Part shown: piece by piece, positions 20,875 to 31,954 of the stretch
Position numbering within the stretch: position 1 is the first letter of the stretch
Layout: the number at the start of each line of letters is the position of its first letter
Program-made: the position numbers and the translations under genes
Notes under the pieces: generated by a model
Databases searched by the model: none
Told to the model about the DNA's origin: nothing
What the model saw: the letters and a program-made list of their open reading frames with translations, nothing else
DNA from: Bremia lactucae
Taxonomy: Eukaryota > Oomycota > Peronosporomycetes > Peronosporales > Peronosporaceae
Direction: 5' to 3'
Length of the DNA: 64,000 nucleotides
Assembly (NCBI RefSeq): GCF_004359215.1
Contig: NC_090628.1
Location: 1,841,454 to 1,905,453 of the forward strand

Positions 20875-21699
20875 ATTGGCGTCGAGAGCACCATATCATT
20901 TTCGCAGCAATTTCGTTCTGCAATTTTTCCCAATTATCTAAAACGCCGGTTTCGCAAACTGACTTACACCAGTATTTTCAAAAAGGTATTCTATGAATTT
21001 AAAATGTCAACTTTTGCATTATTCTGAATAGCCCGTGAACAACTCAAATCAATAATCAGTAGATATTCGACAGATAATATTCGCTCAGCTGTTAACAAGA
21101 TCGTCGTTATCGGTTGGTTTTATAAGATAAGAGCGTCTTAACAATAAAATCGCTGGCATACAAACAGCAGCTTTAACACGACAATTTTTTTTTACATTTG
21201 TCTTCGGTGTTATCTTGCCTTCTTCATGAAAGAATCGCCCTTAGATCGAGTAACCTGATCTGAGGATATAGTGTTACAAGTTGCACTAATTTTTTTCAGA
21301 ACCTAAATAAATAAGTAGGGGACAATACACGAATTGACTGCCACAGAACCTTCGGTTTAAATGGCTCTTGCCATCAATATTTTGGCTTCCTGCCTCTGAC
21401 ATCATAGTCAGCAGCCCAGTCACAATAAGCTATGATTGAGTGGTCGATCGTCATCGTTAAAATTTGATAGCATAACCTCCAGTTCCATTCTTGAAACGGA
21501 TCCATAAAATCCTTTAAAGTGGCTCCAAATATCTTTTTGCAACTGGTGGCGGCTGTCATAGCGCCCGCCGATTGGGTCGCGAAATTTTGAAACTGAAATC
21601 GTTATAAGTTACATGATTAAATTGACCAATCAATAAACACCATGGATTAGTCTTCGTTTCTAAAATTTAAGCCATAATTCAATTAAGCAGATTCGCAAG
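20875..21699. other. Intergenic, no gene recognised
   Basis: AT-rich. A short minus frame of 61 aa (21374-21559) has no recognisable features. The last part should contain the promoter of the PMP3-like gene. Confidence 0.4.
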
Positions 21700-21935
21700 A
21701 TGGCGATTACTTGCGGTGACATTCCTCGACTGATTTGCTCTGTCATCATTCCTCCCGTCGGTGTTTTTTTCCAGGTTGGCTGCACCAAGGATCTAGCCAT
21801 AAATTGCTTGCTTACTCTTCTCGGGTATGCATCCGTCCTCATTTGTCGTGTCATGCCCCTTTACATAATGCTTCTTCTGTTGATAGATACATCCCCGGTG
21901 TTATTCACGCCGTTTACATTTTGATTAAGGAGTAG
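21700..21935 (+). CDS. PMP3/UPF0057-family small plasma-membrane proteolipid (two exons)
   Basis: Exon 1 is 21700-21824 and exon 2 is 21887-21935. The 62 bp intron starts gtatgc and ends gatag, and splicing restores a 57 aa protein. The signature of the family is clear: CGDIPRLICSVIIPPVGVFF, VGCTKDLAINCLLTLLGYIP, then GVIHAVYILIKE. Two hydrophobic segments span the membrane. In yeast and plants these proteins affect membrane potential and cation tolerance and are stress-induced. The length is normal and no defect is seen. Without splicing the frame appears to read on into an unrelated tail, which is why a plain ORF scan misses the true end. Confidence 0.93.
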
Positions 21936-22714
21936 AAGGCTGCTCAGGGAGGACGCTGTGTCTTAAACTTCCATGTGTGCGATAAAGAGCCTCTGGGCGT
22001 CGTCCTACATGGTGGAGCTATCAGGGTGATGTGGTGAGACAACGTTTGATTATTGGAGATGCGCTAGAATCGCAGATGCTTGTCGACAAAGAGAGCATAG
22101 CTAGGACTGCAAAGTGGAAGGCTTGACATTTAAGAAACTTTTTAATATAACGATATTTTGCTGTTGCAACGACAAGTAAAACTTCTGTTGTCTAAAAAGT
22201 ATAAATTTGAAGCGTAGATTAAAAGTGCGAAAGGCGACCACTAACATCCACGATTTTTTTAAAATTGGTGATCGTAACGGAGTCGCCCTGCTTATCAGCA
22301 CTCCGTAACCTGGCAACTTTGACAGCTGCAAATCATGAGAATGTCATTACACCGATTTTCGCCTTCGTCATATTTCCTTACGAAAGTTATACGCTATTTT
22401 GCAAATCAAGTTGAGCTAATCCAGTAACAGTCCATCTGCATCTCCAATATTGCACGTACGATTAGACCATTCCATGTATTGCGAAATGAACAGCAAATCG
22501 TAGTGGAATAGCGCTTTCTGTGACTTATTCGCAAATGCCACACACGTCTAGGCCCTTTACCCATAGGCTTACCCACGACTCGAGCCGCAGCCGAATGAAT
22601 TTTATGCTATCAAAAGTAGGAAGCTCTTGCTGGAGGTTTTTAAAAGAGGACAATGCAAAAAATCATAAGAAATTGGCAACAAATTAAGTATTTCAGTCTT
22701 CGGCGCCGCTATGC
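21936..22714. other. Intergenic, no gene recognised
   Basis: AT-rich sequence between the PMP3 gene and the pogo-like transposon. A minus frame of 76 aa (22101-22331) is not supported by any motif. Confidence 0.4.
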
Positions 22715-22716
22715 TA

Positions 22717-24696
22717 CAGTAGATACTGTCTAACTTAATAATTCTAGGGCGCCTATTTATTTAATAATTAAGAGAGGGTACAAGTTTAGATAGGTGTAAT
22801 TCTTACAAATAAATAATTATTTCGCTTTTTTGAAGGATATTGGTTATAAAAGAAAGGCCTCTTCCCCCAATTCCATAAGAACAACTCAGCAGCACATAGT
22901 CAAGGCCTCTAAGAGGAGCAAGCCACACCACAATGACGGACGATGTCCGTGTGGCTCTCTGCAAATATCACGCAGAGAATCCCGCACTGACTCAAGCTCA
23001 GCTTGTCGATAGGCTTCAGGAAAATTATCAGCTGAGATTCAGCCAGGCGACGGTCTCCAACTCACTGAAGAGGAAGGCAGACCTTCTTCGGCTTTCAGAG
23101 GACAGCAACATGAGTGCCATCGCCAGTGTGCAATAAGTATTTACTGATAGAATCAGCTCTGCTAGCTTGATTCACTGCCCACCAGGATTGCATCAATCTT
23201 AGCAGAGATCTTGTCCGTGAACATGCAGAGCGTATTCTGGACCGTCTTCGTCCAGGATATGAGCCATTCCAGTTTTCTAATGGATGGCTGGAATCCTTTA
23301 TCGCCGCTTCGGAGAGAGCGGCTCGGTGGACATGGTTGCTGTGAAGGACACACTTCCTCCACTACATGAGGTCCTCAATCAGTATGATTGGAAGGAAATC
23401 TACAACATGGATGAGACGGGCTTGTTCTATCGGATGCAGGTAAACACTCTGCAAAGGACATCAAATATAATTTTATCTGGTGGCCAATGCACATTTTCTG
23501 TTTCAGGCTGACAATTCGCTTGCAACACGGCAGCTGGAGCGGCGGTAAAAAACCAAGAACGGATAACTGTGGCTGTCTGCTGCAATGGTGATGGGTCCGA
23601 CAAAATGCCCCTATGAATCATTGGCAAGTACACCACTCCTCGCTGCTTCCGCCATGTCAATCTCCAGAACCTTGGCTGTCAGTATCGCAGCGACAAGAAG
23701 GCCTGGATGATAGAAATCACCTTCTTGGAGTGGCTGAGAGACTTCGATCGGAGGATGACAAACCGCAAGGTGCTGCTGGTCCTAAACAGCTGCAGTACAC
23801 GCGTCCCGCTTGCTGATCTGCCGCAGCGAAACACACTTCGCAACTCGACAATCCAATACCTTCCGCCCAACATGACGTCAATGCTTCAGCCTTTTGACCA
23901 GGGAATCATCCGCAACCTCAAAGCGTACTTGAGCGCAGCTTTAACCGTATGCTCATTAAGGATCTCGACAATGGTATCGTTGAGCCGGCAAAGATTAACA
24001 TCCTTCATGCTATCCAGATGTCTGTCTCAGCATGGGCTAACGAATTTCGCACTAAGACCATTCACAACTGTGTCCGGCTATTCTGTTCAGTCCTCGATGA
24101 GCAGTGTCTTGACCATGAAGTCATGGTGGAACTGGAACAGAAGATTGGACGCGTCAGGTATTCCAACCCGATGGACATCCGCAATCTGCAAGACTATCCT
24201 GCTGAGCGGATTGCCTCGTACATTCCAGATGTGGATGATATCATTGAGGACCACCTTCCGACTCAGCCTGAAGACGAGCAGGATGACAGCCAGGAACCCC
24301 TAAGATCACTGTCGTGGATGCTCAGAAAGCACTCTAGTTGCTTGAGACGTTCTGGCTGCAACAGGATGGCGATGCGTTGGATTTCCTCAAATCAGTACAG
24401 CAGATGAAGGACAGGGTTGGTGCAATTCGCACAAACCAAATGTTTCAGCCTGACATACGAGATTCCTTCAGACGTGTTTAGGTAGTGCTTAAGATAATTT
24501 TACAGTATCTGAATTCTTTCATCAAATAAGTATATGAATAATAAATTAATAAAAAATGGGACTCTCAATTGCATTTAATAATTAAATTTCAGAGGTTTAT
24601 CAAATTAATGTATGTGGCCGACCTTGGGACGGAGGTAAATTATTTATTTAAGGGGTTTAATATTCAGCACAATATTATTTTAGACAGGTTCTACTG
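22717..24696 (+). mobile_element. Pogo/Tigger-like DNA transposon, complete with TA target duplication
   Basis: The left end is CAGTAGATACTGTCTAA at 22717 preceded by TA (22715-22716). The right end is the inverted TTAGACAGGTTCTACTG ending at 24696, followed by TA (24697-24698). Length is 1980 bp. The terminal repeats match at most of about 25 positions. The element carries a single broken transposase gene. TA target duplication and the DDE_1/CENP-B-type transposase define the pogo group of Tc1/mariner. Confidence 0.9.
22933..24410 (+). pseudogene. Pogo/Tigger-type DDE transposase (CENP-B-like), inactive
   Basis: The N-terminal helix-turn-helix part reads ALCKYHAENPALTQAQLVDR (22940-23080). 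After a stop at 23134 and a frame change, the second DNA-binding part reads RDLVREHAERILDRLRPGYE. The DDE_1 domain starts with YDWKEIYNMDETGLFYRMQ. An intron at 23441-23506 (gtaaac..ttcag) then joins to ADNSLATRQLERR. Later pieces are ITVAVCCNGDGSDKMP, FLEWLRDFDRRM, LPPNMTSMLQPFDQGIIRNL and a C-terminal tail in another frame (23949-24407). The second catalytic Asp motif (normally LLxDNxxSH) reads LVLNSCSTR, so the Asp is lost. Multiple frameshifts make it dead. Confidence 0.85.
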
Positions 24697-24698
24697 TA

Positions 24699-24978
24699 CT
24701 ACAGAGGCACTCAGTACCATGTAGATATTGGTAAGCGCAAATAATGTTGGAGCTGATTTTTTTTTGCTTTTTTGGTATTTAGAGTATTTCTGCACAATTT
24801 GCCTTCTATGAATTTGCATGTATGCATTTTTTACATGCTAGATAACTTTACGAATAGCTCTGTACATATATTAGGTCGTGTACATCGTGGTCAATCTTAT
24901 CTATCTGCTTAAGGATAATGAATGTAGTATCAAATTGCCAAGTGCAGGCATGAAATCTTAATAATGTTAAACCACTAA
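24699..24978. other. Intergenic, nothing recognised
   Basis: AT-rich spacer between the pogo-like element and the group A LTR. No motif or frame is worth calling. Confidence 0.4.
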
Positions 24979-25448
24979 TGTAACGGGGTTTTCCGTTCCA
25001 CCTATATCATTTCCTTTAAAAGGAAATAAATAAGAAGTACAAATTCATGGGTTTTATTAATAATTTGACTTACCAGTTTCAATATCACCAAATTTGGTAA
25101 TATTGACGCAATAACACAATAGTGCGATGATTAGTTGATTTAACTTTGAATCAACCCCGCCAATCGTTTTAAGACACGATTGTGCGGTGAGCAAGTAGGC
25201 GCCATACATAGTTTGTTATTAATATAAAAAGTCAGTAACAGATAGAAGCTCATTACGTAGGAACTTTATATATTAATACAGTTTTACTTTTCACTATTCT
25301 AAAACCCTTAAACAAACCTTTGGGAGCTAAGACTACTTAGCTTCCTGTAATCTTCCTCTGCACGTCGTATACGAGAGTATCCGAGCCAACCCGCTTTCAC
25401 TGTAATCAGTGTAAGTTGTCGAGTACTAGCAAAGAATGCCCCGTTACA
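24979..25448 (+). repeat. Group A LTR (complete), 5' LTR of a short element
   Basis: Starts TGTAACGGGG and ends CCCCGTTACA, 470 bp. It is followed after 2 bp by the primer binding site TGGTAGCACTTTG (25451 on). This is the cleanest group A LTR in the window and defines the family ends. The core contains accaaatttggtaatattg, gccaatcg/cgattgtgcgg and gtaggcgccatacatag. Confidence 0.93.
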
Positions 25449-26470
25449 CATGGTAGCACTTTGTTGTCCGTTCAACGACTCCATCTAACATGGACGTGTT
25501 GGATGAAGAAGGAGAAAGTTTTTAAGCCCCTCAAGAAGGTTATCACGCAACGCAAGAAAGGTTTGCTTGAATGGAGAGCTATCGGATGAATGAGTACGCT
25601 CGAAGGCAGGCCAGTCGTTGGCGCCATGCTGTTCACTCTGAACACAGATGAACAACATGCGGCCATAGCCGAGTTCAGGCAACACAAACTCGAAGTTGGA
25701 AGTGTTGAAACAGCAGCACAAACCACTAATGGGCCGACGCTTTCGCATCGACCCGAAACTGAAAGATAGAAATCTCTAAGTTTAAGGCAGCCGAAGGCGA
25801 CCTTCTTTTGAGATGGCTCGTCGAATTGGACGACGCCATAACAGCTCGCCGTGTCTGTGATTATGCGACCAAAGGGGAATTTGACATATCCAACTTAGCC
25901 GGACGTGCCAAATCTTGGGCCTTGGGGCTCAAGCTTCACGACCCATTAGTTTTTCGGTCGTATGAGGCCTTTACGACACAGCTCAGGCAAAAATTTGAGC
26001 TGTCACGTGCCAGATTCAGGGCTCGAGCCGAGCTCCTGGATTTGCAGCAGGGCAAGCGTGACCTTCACGCTTATGCCCAACATGCATGATACCTGGTCAG
26101 TTGTATCGTGAGTCATCCAATTAATGAACAAACACAGGCAGGTGTTTTTATTAAAGGTCTTGCAGACGGTCCTGTCTAGTCCCACCTGTTCTGGCTCGAA
26201 TTAAAGACACTTAATTAAGCAATCTATGTTGCGAAACAGGAGGACTTCAGCCTAAGACAGGCTTTCGTCCACTCCGGTGCTTATCGTCCTCCGAGATGAC
26301 AGAGAACGGAGGTCCAAAACCTATGGATTTCTCGTATGTAGGGAGCGAGAAACCTCGCTCTTCATGTCACAGAAGATTACAGTAATGTAATCCTGGTCAA
26401 AAAATGGGCCGCTACACTAATGAGTTTTTAAATGTTGATAACAATGATAGGCGTAGTGGCCCTCCACGTA
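25449..26470 (+). pseudogene. Group A gag fragment, copy 4 (truncated)
   Basis: Leader and N-terminus follow the PBS (gag leader words atggacgtgttggatgaag at about 25489). The capsid region 25808-26089 reads RWLVELDDAITARRVCDYAT, then TTQLRQKFEL, then ELLDLQQGKRDLHAYAQHA. A nucleocapsid remnant with a cctccgagatgac stretch follows at about 26280-26450. After that the sequence passes directly into an LTR in the opposite orientation; protease and pol are absent. Confidence 0.8.
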
Positions 26471-26885
26471 AACGACAGCAGAGAAAGGTTCTAATTAGCT
26501 AAAAAGACATAGCTACTAAAGGTTAATTCTAAGGCTTTAGAATTTAAAAAAAGTTAACCGATCATTATATATTAAGTTCCTACGTAACGATCTTCTATCT
26601 ACTACCGACTTCATTATATTAATAACTTACTATGTATGGCGCTTACTTCCGCACCGCACAACCGTGTCGAGTGACGTTTAACGGGATTGATTTAAACTTA
26701 CATCAACCCATCAATAGAAATGATGTCTTACAGCGTCAATATTACCAAATTTGTTTATATTGGAACTAAATGTAAAATGTAAAGAAGATCATAAATTTGT
26801 ACTTCTCAATTTATTCCTTTTATCGATAAATGTTTTTTTTTTTTTTTTGTGAAATAATATTTATGTAACGGGATACCCCGTTAAA
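26465..26885 (-). repeat. Group A LTR in reverse orientation (truncated)
   Basis: Read on the minus strand it starts TTTAACGGGGTATCCCG at 26885 and follows the group A LTR through aatttggtaatatt, the hairpin-like cacaaccgtgtcg block and gtatggcgc. It fades near 26465, before the LTR 3' end. Together with 24979-25448 it forms an inverted LTR pair around a gag fragment. Confidence 0.8.
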
Positions 26886-28285
26886 TTTGCATGAACAACA
26901 GCTTTTGCGGCAACAATTGGCAAGAATCATCGAAACATATTTTAACGCTACGAAATCTACGGCGGCCAGTATAATTTCGCAGTATGCTTTTGTTTTTTTC
27001 TAAGTTCTATTTTGCCATTAGTTTCTACGCTTTCTACTAGCTCTGCTGCGTAAGCTCGCTTCTCCTCTAGCGGCAATCTTGCCGCGACAATCGCAGCTTC
27101 GGAGCTTGCAAGCCGGCACCCCGGGGAAGAGGGAGCATCAGACGTCGTCGTATCTCGAAAAACTTCGATGTCCCCAAGAAAAACTGAATGGAATACAATC
27201 GTAATCAAGTCGTTCTGTACGATAATGCTTTCGCTTGCAAATGTCTGGACGGGCACTCACAAATCCAAGGGCATTGTAATCTATACTTGGAACTTGTCAA
27301 ATAATGCGTATTGCGCAAACTATGAATGCTTTTTGAAAGCGTTAAGCGTAAGCGAGGTAAAAAATGCATCAAGTTTGTGTGCGTTTTCAAGGATGTCAAA
27401 TTTTCATTCTGATTGGTAATTATTTGAAAAACTTAATCGCGGGATGCTGTCAATATTTCTTTTAAAGAATTACTTACGTAAATTAAAGATTTGCCTGTGA
27501 AATCAATGAGCAATATTTTATCGTGTTGACAGCGAAAATCTATTGATCCTGTTTTCGGTGGACGACAATTTACAATCCTCAAGTCACCATCCTATAATTC
27601 GTCTTTTATGGACCATGCTCGTCAAGTTCGAGCGACCATCATGAGCTGCGGTTAGTGCTCTGGTATTCTTTAACTCTCATGACGATTCATCGCCAGTCAG
27701 TCGCGTCTGTGCTTATCAGACCTGAACGCAACTTTGATAGTTCGGTGCTATATGCGTCAGTCTTTGCATGTCCTTTTCAATGGCCCACCCTGCTTTGGCA
27801 GGGGTATAAGCACTTTGTGCCTCAATACAGCACAATAAGTGCTGCTTTATCATTATACGGGTCACATCTGCATTCCCGGCTTTGGTTTGTGTATCGAGTT
27901 TTATCTTTTAAGTTTGCGCACAGTTTGAACTGTGTTAGCGTGTCCTTCGGTTCCCCGCGTTTGTGCCCTGTACCACTTACCGATATGTTTGTGTGAGAAA
28001 TGCAATAAAGCGAAGGCGCAATTTGGTATGAAGACCGCAGACACTATATTTATAGGTGGGATTATAGCATTAAGTAATGCTCGGACACAGACCGTAGAAT
28101 CGTCATTATGCTGCCTTAAGCATGAACTTGTTATCTTTGTCCTGCTTGGTCCATAGCCATTGCGTCATGCACATGTCGTAAGACATGTAATCACGTCGCG
28201 AGAAGCTGCTTATTTTGCTTTCGAATAATTACAATGTTGTGATCAGCGTAGAGCTAATTTTGCTTGTTTTTTTGCGGTTTTATTG
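26886..28285. other. No gene recognised; weak ORF 26957-27256 (-)
   Basis: The minus frame 26957-27256 (99 aa) reads QTFASESIIVQNDLITIVFH and later a charged helical stretch with EEKRAYAAELVESVE. It continues in the same direction into other frames to about 27400, so it may be a decayed transposon protein, but no family is recognised. At 27400-28285 nothing is supported. Confidence 0.3.
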
Positions 28286-28289
28286 GTTG

Positions 28290-29190
28290 ATCGGTCAATA
28301 CCCCCCCAAGTTCGGAGCCGCTTAGTGGCAGTGTTAATAGAACACAAGGGAGAGGCTTTTTACATAAGACGGAGCAGAGCCTGTAGAGGCATAAACAGTA
28401 TTTCCAATGCAAACTCAGCAACAGGGAGCATTATGCTCCAACGCTCAGGTGTTTTAGCATACACACTGCGCAGAACGCCTTCAATGACGCAATTTACGCG
28501 ATGAGCTGACCATTTGCATGGGAATAATCTGCTGTGGACATGTCCAATTAAGTCGATAGCACCCGGAATATCGACTTCCAAGACTACCAGTGAAACGATA
28601 ATTCAAGCTGTTATAAAAACCAACGATGCGTGCACTGCCATTCAAAGCCTTCGGTATGCCACCAAAATTGATAGTGATGGACTTCCAGCACCCAGTGGGT
28701 ACTTTAAGCGCTTAGTGCTGCGTTTTGCACTCGAGCCCCGAAGGCTCTACATTTGACAAATAGGGAGCCAAGTGGCAAACTTATTCTCAAACGGGTAAAT
28801 TGGCAATCAGCGCCGTCGCATGCGCCGAGATTTTAACCTATTGACTGGTACGTGTCGCATGTCCGCGCGTACGTGCTACCCCATTCATAGAATTTGGGTC
28901 ACCAAATATGTGGCTAACCAAGCCGTCTGTCTTTTCCGACCGAGATGACCGCTAAGAGCATGCTCGCGTGCAATATAAAAGATTCGATACTTGAGTCCGA
29001 CATCGTGAGGAACAGCGATGCGTCGGAGGATCATCTGCATCAGTGCAATAGCACAAAAGCCGTTAGCGAAAGCGCATTAACCCACCTCGCAAGCAATCGT
29101 AGTGGCAATATAATGTCCGAGTCCTAAACGCATTGCTCTTAAGGCCGTAGCAAATATGCATACTGCTCGTCTATGACATAAGCCGCACAA
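28290..29190 (-). pseudogene. Ty3/Gypsy group C integrase fragment
   Basis: On the minus strand the frame 28360-28581 contains VNCVIEGVLRSVYAKTPERW and MLPVAEFALEILF, the region after the integrase catalytic core. At about 28590-28720 comes VPTGCWKSITINF, the start of the core. At about 28950-29060 bases match the zinc-binding part at 32480-32600. It is a deletion-rich copy of the integrase also seen at 31955-32640. It runs into the assembly gap. Confidence 0.7.
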
Positions 29191-29290
29191 NNNNNNNNNN
29201 NNNNNNNNNNNNNNNNNNNNNNNNNNNNNNNNNNNNNNNNNNNNNNNNNNNNNNNNNNNNNNNNNNNNNNNNNNNNNNNNNNNNNNNNNN
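29191..29290. other. Assembly gap (100 N, probably of unknown size)
   Basis: Exactly 100 N, the usual placeholder for a gap of unknown length. The sequence type changes across it, from Gypsy integrase to LINE. Confidence 1.
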
Positions 29291-30243
29291 CTGACGCTAT
29301 CCTTTCGGCTTATCGTCGTTATTGGGGCCCATTTTTGAATCAGGTTCTTGGAATCTTCAAGTCGAACCCCAGCACTGCGATTCAACAATACTTTAAGATG
29401 TTCTTCAGCACAGCCTTCGGAAGCTCAATTCATCACATGTAACTATGCTCGACGCGTCAATTACGGCCATTAATGGTTTTATGCTATAATGCATACGCCA
29501 GGTCCAGCAGGGCATTGTGAGCGCGCTTCACATATGGACTCGACGGCCAATTTAATATTTTCGCTTCGAATTTAGCTATCAAACGTTTATTATTGCTTCA
29601 AGATCCTCCGCCTCTACCTTTTCATCAGATTTCGGTTCGGGAAGTGGCTTTTCATTCAACCCATTCGGCACTTGAGCGCCTCTTCTAACGCGACATTTTG
29701 CCAGTTATCGCGGACTACCTTTTTCGACGACTGCAACACAACGGTCTTGGATTTCGATACAAGTATCGATGGCATAGAGCGGATGTGGGGGTCGCTTGGT
29801 CCAGAAACACCGCATCATCTTCTTTGGGATTGCTCGATGGCCAAGCAACTTTGGCATCTTTTACTTCATCCGTTTTATCGACTTTTCAAGTCAACGCTTG
29901 GATGACCCCAAGTTTTTTTTTTGCGATTGGTAGTGCCTGTGGCCAAACAAATTACTTTGTCTCGCTCACCCCGATTTGACACTTAAATCTAGTTCGCAGT
30001 GCTATTATACGGACACACTGGCTTAACCGCAACAAGGCAATTTTCGATCCCCCCCCGCTCTTCAATAATTGAGCATCTTCGACACTGCTTAACGATGGTA
30101 CGCCTTCATGTTCAGCGTTTATTCAAGACGATGACCCATCTGCGAGAGAAAGATAACATTTACCTGAAATCGCAACTTATGGCATTCAGGGATGAATGGT
30201 ATCGCGACTTTAATGATAATCCCTTTACATCGCTTGCGAAATA
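29291..30243 (+). pseudogene. LINE (non-LTR retrotransposon) ORF2 3' end
   Basis: The frame after the gap reads GPFLNQVLGIFKSNPSTAIQ, similar to the end of a LINE reverse transcriptase thumb region. At about 29790-29900 the zf-RVT signature ETPHHLLWDCSMAKQLWHLL is clear. Then come RxHWLNRNKAIFDPP-like words split by frameshifts (about 29990-30050) and the tail HLRHCLTMVRLHVQRLFKTM ending with a stop near 30243. This arrangement is typical of plant- and oomycete-type L1/CR1-like elements. Many frameshifts are present. Confidence 0.75.
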
Positions 30244-31119
30244 ACCTCAAGATTCTCAAGATTTTTTTGTCTTTTCAAGATACTTCCCAATGATACTCTA
30301 CTTAAACATGGACTACTTTAGAACTACGTTTAAGTACGTCTATTCTGCAGGATATTGGACCCAGATTTCGACTCGCATTTAGAACTTGTCGCCCGCATTC
30401 GATTTGCTTTCCCTGTTTTTATGAGGGTATTTCAAGATCGACGCATTCAAATTACTAAATCGACGCACCCTCTCTTTGTAGATATCCAGATGACAGGTGA
30501 TCATTCAGATATACTTCGTGTTACAAGCTCAGGAATTAGAAGACCTAACACTCGATGGTGCATCTTTTAGTAAGGACAAACTACCTTCTCAACAAGCGAA
30601 TCCACTGTCGATGGTACCCGCGAAGGTTGAGCGAGGTTACTGCATTTTTGTACCGCACAATTGCTAGAGGCTGCAGATGGCGGCTTTCCAGAGCTAAAAT
30701 TGCCAACATCGACTTGATCTAGTTGTATCTGCTGGTGTTGCGGCACAAAGTTTGATTTAATTGCACCAAGTGATCCCAAAAGATCAATTACTTCACCTAG
30801 ATCATTGTAGACTGGCTTTCTACTATTTTCTCCAAGCGAGGTCGAATTGCAAATATTTCTGGTGTACGTCGACGTGATGAAGGAATTTCCGACTGACCAA
30901 GCTTTGGAATTATCTGTGTGTCCTAGTCTCGAGATCGCTTCCAGAAGGTGACGTAATGATAGATGTGTCCAGCAAATAGAGTCCATGTTGCGTTTTCTCA
31001 GACATCTCCCCTGCTTCGATTTTCGGCGCGTAGAATTATAACTTTTTATTGCCGACTATCCTGTAGAACAAAACACTTTGATAAAACATCTCGAAATCTT
31101 GTTGTGGTAATGTACTAGA
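30244..31119 (-). other. Unrecognised region with a 139 aa ORF (30567-30986, -)
   Basis: The minus frame 30567-30986 is the only notable frame. It is Ser/Asn/Gln-rich, without membrane segments or known motifs. Before it, at 30355-30566, plus frames may belong to the tail of the LINE. I cannot say whether the 139 aa frame is a gene. Confidence 0.3.
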
Positions 31120-31599
31120 TGTAATTGGGCACTTCGGCTGGTGAATCGTTGTTGTGGTACACTTAGTTTATGGGCAATAATACCCTTTTATTCTATTTTA
31201 AAAATTAGGTAATTACTAAAATCCCATTTAGTATGGGTAACATATGTGGCGGATATAAATCTGGGGGCCGAAATCTACTTTCATTTAGCTAGGAAAAGGT
31301 TTATAGATCTATATATTTTCAGATATAGTTTAGTTCCCTTTTTATCTTAAAGCGTATAATGCCTTCCTTTCGCTTGCACATTGATCTGTGAGAAATAGAA
31401 GCCTTTCTAAGGTTCATACTCTCGGCCACTTGTTGCCACTTGGTTCTACGAACCCATATATCCCTTGTAATAAGATTTACTAAGCTTCATAGCTTGTACG
31501 ACTCCCTGAGTTGTTAAACCTATAAGCTCTATAGAATTAAGAGACTCTTTGAGTATACAAGTCTTCCTCTGACCTAAGGAGCGAGGTAGCCACGCTACA
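31120..31599 (+). repeat. Group C 5' LTR and primer binding site
   Basis: Starts TGTAATTGGGCAC and ends CACGCTACA, 480 bp. After 2 bp the PBS TGGTAGCACTCGTAGTC follows at 31602-31618. Shared blocks with the other group C LTRs are ggctggtgaa(t/a)cgttgttgtgg, gcttgcacattgatctgtgag and gactctttgag. Confidence 0.88.
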
Positions 31600-31619
31600 C
31601 CTGGTAGCACTCGTAGTCA

Positions 31620-31954
31620 ATCTACGCCCTGAGTCGGAGTTAGACTAACCCTCTACTAAAATTGAAACGTTTCTTAAGCTTTCAAAGGCGCAACGCACAG
31701 CGTATGAGAAGCGTAAACAATTGTTTGGGCTTGAACAAATTGAGGTCATTATGTTCCAGTGACCAGAGGTTCTGCATGCAAGGCTGGTAGCTTTTATGAA
31801 ATATGAATCATTCCTGATCGGACTGGTCCAAGATCAATTAGCGGCATCGATGCCAACTCAGAACATTTAATTTTCGGTACCTGATCTAGAGCCTAAGGCT
31901 TGCCTTCTTGTTGAAACTGTTAAAAATCTGAGAGTATTGAAGGAGAGCTTTAGC
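31620..31954 (+). pseudogene. Probable group C gag N-terminal part
   Basis: Plus frames read LKLSKAQRTAYEKRKQLFGL and further short stretches (CLLVETVKNLRVLKESF). The position just after the PBS, and the abrupt switch to inverted integrase at 31955, fit the N-terminal part of gag whose remainder now lies reversed at 35518-36058. No domain motif is visible, so this is inferred from position. Confidence 0.4.

Noticed and set aside
25472..25748. Minus frames of 84 and 87 aa.
   Set aside because: They are shadows of the plus-strand gag leader and N-terminus of the short group A element.
26831..26848. Poly-T run as a possible poly(A) tail of a retroposed copy.
   Set aside because: It lies inside the minus-oriented group A LTR, in a T-rich stretch shared in shorter form with other LTR copies; no retroposed gene adjoins it.
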